A stretch of 64,000 nucleotides of DNA from Galbitalea sp036491035 (lineage in GTDB: Bacteria > Actinomycetota > Actinomycetes > Actinomycetales > Microbacteriaceae). The notes beneath the pieces were generated by a model. That model did not search any database and was not told the DNA's origin. It worked only from the letters and a program-made list of their open reading frames with translations. Each line of letters opens with the position of its first letter. The stretch's first letter is position 1. Shown here piece by piece: positions 60,639-64,000 of this stretch. The stretch spans positions 47,849 to 111,848 of the forward strand of contig DASXCU010000051.1 in the NCBI GenBank assembly GCA_036491035.1. The letters run 5' to 3'. The translations under genes were made by a program, and so were the position numbers.

Positions 60639-61357
60639 ACGACCAGACCCGCGAGGAGAAGCTCCTGGCGACCTTTGCGACGCTGGCCGACACCCTGGTC
60701 GCCGACTACGACGTCGTCGATCTGCTGCAAACCCTCGTCGACACCTGCCAGGATCTGCTGGATACGGCTGCCGCCGGTATCCTGCTCGCGACAGCGGACG
60801 GCGAACTTGAAGTTATCGCGTCGACCAGCGAGGCGAGCAGACTGGTGGAAACTATGCAGCTTGCTGCCGAAGCGGGCCCATGTATCGAGAGCTTTCACAC
60901 CGGACAGGTGGTCTCTCTGACCCATATTTCACAGGCCCCAGAGGCATGGACGAAGTTCAGGGACAGTGCCCTCGAGCAGGGCTTCGTTTCCGTTCACGCC
61001 ATCCCATTGCGACTGCGTGAAACGACAATCGGCACTCTGAACCTGCTTCGTGACACCGTCGGGGAACTCGAACCCCGTGATGCGATGACCGCCCAGGCGT
61101 TTGCAGACGTCGCCACGATCGGAGTTCTGCACGAGCGTTCCCTACGGGAAAGCAGTTTGCTGGCCGAACAATTGCAGACGGCGCTAAACAGGCGCACTGT
61201 TATCGAGCAGGCCAAGGGCGTTGTTGCGTACACCCAAAAAGTGCCGATGGAGGAGGCATTCGGGTTGATTCGGAACTATGCACGCTCCCATCAACTACCC
61301 CTTTCGCATGTCGCCGCTCGACTGGTCGACTTCACCCTTGATCTGGACGAACCCTGA
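60635..61357 (+). CDS. GAF and ANTAR domain protein 2, cassette B
   Basis: A 240-residue paralogue of the 28801 product, identical to it over residues 17-35 and at STSEASRLVE and AGPCIES (Cys83). The ANTAR domain RRTVIEQAKGVVAYTQKVPM followed by EEAFGLIRNYARSHQLPL is canonical, with the conserved Ala residues. ATG 60635 is coupled to the preceding gene by an ATGA overlap. As in cassette A, the pair is followed by a small protein of the 117-residue family. Confidence 0.9.
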   Translation: MNDQTREEKLLATFATLADTLVADYDVVDLLQTLVDTCQDLLDTAAAGILLATADGELEVIASTSEASRLVETMQLAAEAGPCIESFHTGQVVSLTHISQAPEAWTKFRDSALEQGFVSVHAIPLRLRETTIGTLNLLRDTVGELEPRDAMTAQAFADVATIGVLHERSLRESSLLAEQLQTALNRRTVIEQAKGVVAYTQKVPMEEAFGLIRNYARSHQLPLSHVAARLVDFTLDLDEP

Positions 61358-61441
61358 CATCCCCGTATTTGGGCGCGTAGTCTTGTCGTATTGCCCCTGT
61401 CCCCGGTGATGACTCAGATCACGAGAATCCCGGATGCCGAC

Positions 61442-61795
61442 ATGAAACTTCTCACCAACCGCAATGGTTCCTATCTGACCGGAACCGAAATCGCGGACGC
61501 AGTCCTCCACTATGGACTGGTGCTCGCCAAAAAACGGGATCTCGACATCGTCAACGTCCCGTTCGTCGCCAGCGACGGTGCTATTCGGCGCGTGGAATTG
61601 ACGATCGGGTGGCAAATGGATACCGCGGCGGTCTCCGATGCTGAACCGACCGACGAACTCCTGGAGATCGACACGATCGTCGCCATTTATGCGAAAGCGG
61701 ATTCCATTGACGTCATCCACGCGCAACCATTCACCGACGAGGAGCACGACCAAATGATGCAGTGGCCATCCTTCGATCGGGACGAACTCGGCTGA
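61442..61795 (+). CDS. Small cassette protein (117 aa), cassette B
   Basis: A 117-residue protein, equal in length to the 29587 product. It begins MKLLTNRNGSYLTGTEIADA and then VLHYGLVLAKKRDLDIVNVP, giving the same MK, LxG, Y, VN-P pattern. Paralogue alignment favours ATG 61442; in-frame ATG 61409 and TTG 61391 would add 11 or 17 residues. It is acidic and probably soluble. It follows the GAF-ANTAR pair by 84 nt, a gap that could hold an antitermination site, though none was recognised. Confidence 0.72.
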   Translation: MKLLTNRNGSYLTGTEIADAVLHYGLVLAKKRDLDIVNVPFVASDGAIRRVELTIGWQMDTAAVSDAEPTDELLEIDTIVAIYAKADSIDVIHAQPFTDEEHDQMMQWPSFDRDELG

Positions 61796-61929
61796 AACGG
61801 AAAAGCTCGATGCTGCGCACCAAGGTTGCCGACGATCAGTACCGAAAATGGGAGGGTATTCTCAAGTAGGCGGGAAATTCGTCGCGCAAGGTACCGGCGT
61901 GGAGATATTCCTTCATGGAAGGGGATCTC

Positions 61930-62316
61930 ATGGGAACGCTGCAATATGACGGAGTCCTCGTCGAATTCGACGACCGCCTCCTCGCACACCTCCAGATCGT
62001 CATCGTCCAAAAGATCAGACGTGGCGAAAGCTTCCTGATGTCATGGCGAGATGCCCCGGAGACTGGCGACGGGCATAGCGCAATCTGGATCCACCCCACC
62101 CAGAATTTGTACTTCAAGTTCATGGGGAGCCGAAGTCCAGCGATTAATCAGGATTGGTTGGAGCAACTTACCTTGTCTGCGAACAGTCCCCGAGGCCTTC
62201 TGGTTATGCGCGAGGGCAGCAAAGCCGACACCCCCACCAATGCGGACGTTGCCGAGAGTAAGTCCGCGGGCAAAGCAACCCCGGCACCGCACATCAAGGC
62301 AGTGGAAACGGACTGA
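61930..62316 (+). CDS. Small Microbacteriaceae protein (DUF7882-type), cassette B
   Basis: A 128-residue paralogue of the product at 27377. Shared blocks are YDGVLVEFDDRLLAHLQIVI, KIRRGESFLMSW, SAIWIHP, FKFMG and WLEQLTLSANSPRGLLVMRE. The C-terminal tail after residue 95 is variable and polar. A GAAGGGG site supports ATG 61930; ATG 61915 is an alternative. No ligase motif is present despite the common database label. It is last but one in cassette B. Confidence 0.82.
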   Translation: MGTLQYDGVLVEFDDRLLAHLQIVIVQKIRRGESFLMSWRDAPETGDGHSAIWIHPTQNLYFKFMGSRSPAINQDWLEQLTLSANSPRGLLVMREGSKADTPTNADVAESKSAGKATPAPHIKAVETD

Positions 62317-62534
62317 TCTCACGCCCTGGGACGGATCGCGACCAGGGCAATCTTGCCACCGCCCATCGCAGCGATGCACGCGTCGTCGAGTGGTCAGGGA
62401 ATCCACCCAGTCAGACGTTTACTCTCAACTCGCGCCACGGTCAACCGCTACGCACTGCGACGTATCGAGCGTTCACTGGAACGAACCATCCGCGGTGATG
62501 AATGGATGGAGTGCACGATAAGGAGTGCCAGCGT

Positions 62535-62843
62535 ATGGCAAACACTGGGAGGGCAATCACACCCGCGCGGGTGGAGTGGCGATCGACCGGCAGCAATTTC
62601 TGGCTCGCGCAACGCGGTGACGAGGAGGTAGGGCAGGTCGAATTTGCGAACGGGCATTTTCTTGTCCAGGGCGCTGTGGCCCCCAAACTGCGTTCATTCG
62701 CGAGTCTCGCGGACGCCAAGAGAGCGATCGAGGATCCCGGCTACACGGCTAGAAGCGAAATCCGCAGTTGTCTGCGCGCGGCGGGATGGTTAAGTAAACG
62801 CCTGTGGCGCGGAAACTCGGGGTCATCTCGAGCAGCATCATGA
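62535..62843 (+). CDS. Small cassette protein (102 aa), cassette B
   Basis: A 102-residue basic protein with AAGGAG ahead of ATG 62535. The N-terminal 65 residues, GSNFWLAQRGDEEVGQVEFA and LRSFASLADAKRAIEDPGYT, look like a beta-sheet followed by one helix and resemble the 80-residue cassette A protein at 29948 in pattern rather than sequence. The C-terminus is Arg-rich (SCLRAAGWLSKRLWRGNSGS). Function is unknown. Confidence 0.6.
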   Translation: MANTGRAITPARVEWRSTGSNFWLAQRGDEEVGQVEFANGHFLVQGAVAPKLRSFASLADAKRAIEDPGYTARSEIRSCLRAAGWLSKRLWRGNSGSSRAAS

Positions 62844-62939
62844 TCAACGGGCGGCGAGTGCCAGATTCGGTTGGGTTGAGTTGCTTATTGGCGATGCGCG
62901 CAGACGAACTTGTTCCCAACGGAGCAAAACGCAAAATCG

Positions 62940-62959
62940 GCGGAGAATGGGGGATTCGA
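62940..62959 (-). repeat. Direct repeat copy 1, tRNA 3'-end-like (possible att core)
   Basis: GCGGAGAATGGGGGATTCGA, whose reverse complement TCGAATCCCCCATTCTCCGC looks like the T-arm and acceptor end of a tRNA-Ser gene. An identical 20-mer lies 177 bp to the right. No complete tRNA is present around it. Confidence 0.55.
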
Positions 62960-63116
62960 CTCCCCAGCGAGCCGCCTCGACGACGCCTCGCAAGCTCGGT
63001 CGCGCCGCGGACTGCGCGACGGGGCCCCACCGTCGGGGTTCGAATACTCAGCCGCCAAGCATGAAAAGGCCGAGGGCAGCCCGGCTTCGCGTGGGCCATC
63101 CTCGTCCTTTTCAAAC

Positions 63117-63136
63117 GCGGAGAATGGGGGATTCGA
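63117..63136 (-). repeat. Direct repeat copy 2, tRNA 3'-end-like (possible att core)
   Basis: Identical 20-mer to 62940-62959. Here the reverse strand reads GGAGTTCGAATCCCCCATTC, with an intact T-loop TTCGAAT, so this copy is closer to a real tRNA 3' end. The 5' part of a tRNA is not found upstream on the reverse strand. Confidence 0.55.
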
Positions 63137-63244
63137 ACTCCAAAGTTTAGCTCGAGTAGGGCCGATTAGAGCACGTTTTGATTGAATCTCCGCGGATTTC
63201 GACGCTAGGGAATCAGTTAGAAAGTCGCCCGATTTTGCTCAATT

Positions 63245-63273
63245 GAGGGTGGTTTGAGGGTGGTTTGAGGGTG
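63245..63273 (+). repeat. Tandem 11-bp repeat (GAGGGTGGTTT)
   Basis: GAGGGTGGTTT occurs twice in tandem (63245-63255, 63256-63266) followed by a partial third copy GAGGGTG. Such short repeats near tRNA-like att cores can be arm-type binding sites of a tyrosine integrase, but no integrase gene is in the window. Confidence 0.6.
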
Positions 63274-63405
63274 ACAGCGCGTGAGGTGTATGCACCACTT
63301 GCGATGGAGTTGGAATTCTTGAGTCGGCCGCCGCGGGCGAAACCGGCCTGGTGAGCGCTTCCCACACATCGGCGCCGATGTACATAGAGCGCGCGCTCTA
63401 ATCAG

Positions 63406-64000
63406 TCAAGACTGATCCGTCACCCCTACCTTCTCATCGACATACGCAAACACGGTCTTGCCCGCGTTGATCGCGAGTCTCGCCTCTGCGTCATTGAGCA
63501 GGGCCTCGTTGGGGTGCGCGAGGCTGGCGTTGTTGCGAATCGTGTTGAGCTTGTCGAGGACGTTCGACATCGCGTAAAGCACTTGCGTGATGTCGTCGGC
63601 GCGCGCCCCTGTTACGGCCAGGGCCAAGTGATGCTGGCGTAGCTGTTTCATAGCGACCGTGATCGACGGATCAGCGGGAAGAGCGATCTGGGCTGCGTCG
63701 CAAATCGCGATAAGGTGCCCATGAAGCGCCGTGTGAATCCGGTCGACAGCGCTGAGCGGGCCGTTCGTTTGGAGGAGCGTGTCGGCATCGGCCAGAGCCC
63801 GCACGACCACCTCGCGCGTCGAGGCGGGGGACGGGGTTGAAACCGAGGGGCCGCGCTCGAGTTCTAGCGCCCAGGCCTCGAGTTCACCTCGCAACGCGAT
63901 TCGCTCTGGCGTAGAGGCGTCGTTCTCACCGAACTTCAGCAGAACGCCTCGGAGGATCTTTGCCTGATTATGCGGAGTTCGGGATAGCACAATCTCGATG
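63406..64000 (-). CDS. Abortive-infection-like protein, C-terminal part (cut by window edge)
   Basis: The reverse frame is open from the right edge to a stop at 63406, giving about 198 residues. The C-terminal segment LDKLNTIRNNASLAHPNEAL then LLNDAEARLAINAGKTVFAY resembles the abortive-infection C-terminal domain (Abi_C), in which an RN-x-x-x-(A/G)H motif is conserved. The N-terminus is probably outside the window; a GTG at 63990 is a weak start. Abi proteins stop growth of phage-infected cells. Context next to tRNA-like repeats fits a mobile defence gene. Confidence 0.6.
   Translation of the reverse strand, partial: IEIVLSRTPHNQAKILRGVLLKFGENDASTPERIALRGELEAWALELERGPSVSTPSPASTREVVVRALADADTLLQTNGPLSAVDRIHTALHGHLIAICDAAQIALPADPSITVAMKQLRQHHLALAVTGARADDITQVLYAMSNVLDKLNTIRNNASLAHPNEALLNDAEARLAINAGKTVFAYVDEKVGVTDQS

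Larger units (their letters stand above)
62844..63405. other. Non-coding right-hand region with tRNA-like repeats
   Basis: This 562-bp stretch lies between cassette B and the Abi-like gene. It contains two direct repeats that resemble a tRNA 3' end, a third T-arm-like GGGGTTCGAATACTC at about 63034-63048, and a short tandem repeat. GC content falls after 63140. Open frames here are short, overlapping and unsupported. It looks like the boundary of an integrated element. Confidence 0.5.

Noticed and set aside
62940..63136. Complete tRNA gene on the reverse strand
   Set aside because: Only the T-arm and acceptor 3' side are present; no D-arm, anticodon arm or 5' acceptor strand was found within reach.

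Overview
The window is high-GC DNA whose reading frames show the third-position GC bias of an actinobacterium. Several clues point to the family Microbacteriaceae: LacI/ROK sugar regulons with CUT1 ABC importers that lack their own ATPase, an F420-type LLM oxidoreductase, PadR/membrane-protein pairs, GAF-ANTAR proteins, and two copies of a small protein family that is typical of Microbacteriaceae and often mislabelled as an ATP-dependent DNA ligase. The genus cannot be fixed from the sequence alone.

Left part (1-22.3 kb) is a plant-polysaccharide block. It starts with the 5' end of xylA and a divergent LacI / GH1 beta-glucosidase / ROK unit. Next come a LacI gene and its likely target operon: sugar-binding lipoprotein, two permeases, GH51 arabinofuranosidase and GH43 arabinanase, probably for arabinan oligosaccharides. 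A saccharopine-dehydrogenase-like gene follows. A second importer operon carries a GH31 alpha-xylosidase (probably for xyloglucan oligosaccharides), then a LacI gene and a Gfo/Idh/MocA oxidoreductase. Both importer operons start with a TTGACA promoter overlapped by tandem palindromic operators, and both have a strong hairpin between the binding-protein gene and the first permease gene.

22-31 kb is a mixed housekeeping/stress stretch: TetR-MFS exporter, small conserved proteins, alpha/beta hydrolase, MarR-YbhB, patatin-like lipase, then cassette A (the small Microbacteriaceae protein, two GAF-ANTAR proteins, two small proteins), followed by an EAL phosphodiesterase. 31.7-45.5 kb holds oxidoreductases and sugar-acid metabolism: two SDRs, a hydrolase pair of unknown role, a gluconate-2-dehydrogenase-like GMC complex with an enolase-superfamily enzyme, a pyruvate-oxidase-like ThDP enzyme, an F420 LLM enzyme, a HAD/SMP-30/SDR operon, and a DUF1697 gene broken by one stop codon.

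45.6-50.2 kb carries a small arsenic locus (arsC with a 14-residue Cys-rich peptide gene downstream, divergent arsR and an arsN1-like acetyltransferase, no efflux pump in view) and two PadR units, one with perfect palindromic operators facing a glycosidase-like gene. 50.4-55.4 kb is one overlapping operon: response regulator, histidine kinase, membrane flavin reductase, secreted FMN-binding protein, ApbE flavin transferase and a small membrane protein. It reads as a regulated extracytoplasmic flavin electron-transfer system. 55.9-59.1 kb has a DHA2 exporter, a formaldehyde-dehydrogenase-like enzyme and a YciF-type ferritin-like protein.

59.2-62.8 kb is cassette B, a diverged second copy of cassette A with the same gene families. 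The right end (62.9-64 kb) has direct repeats resembling a tRNA 3' end, short tandem repeats and a partial abortive-infection-like gene, suggesting the edge of an integrated element. The best candidate for an undescribed system is the duplicated GAF-ANTAR cassette, together with a promoter-like GTCAAG box that precedes several of its small genes at a nearly constant distance.
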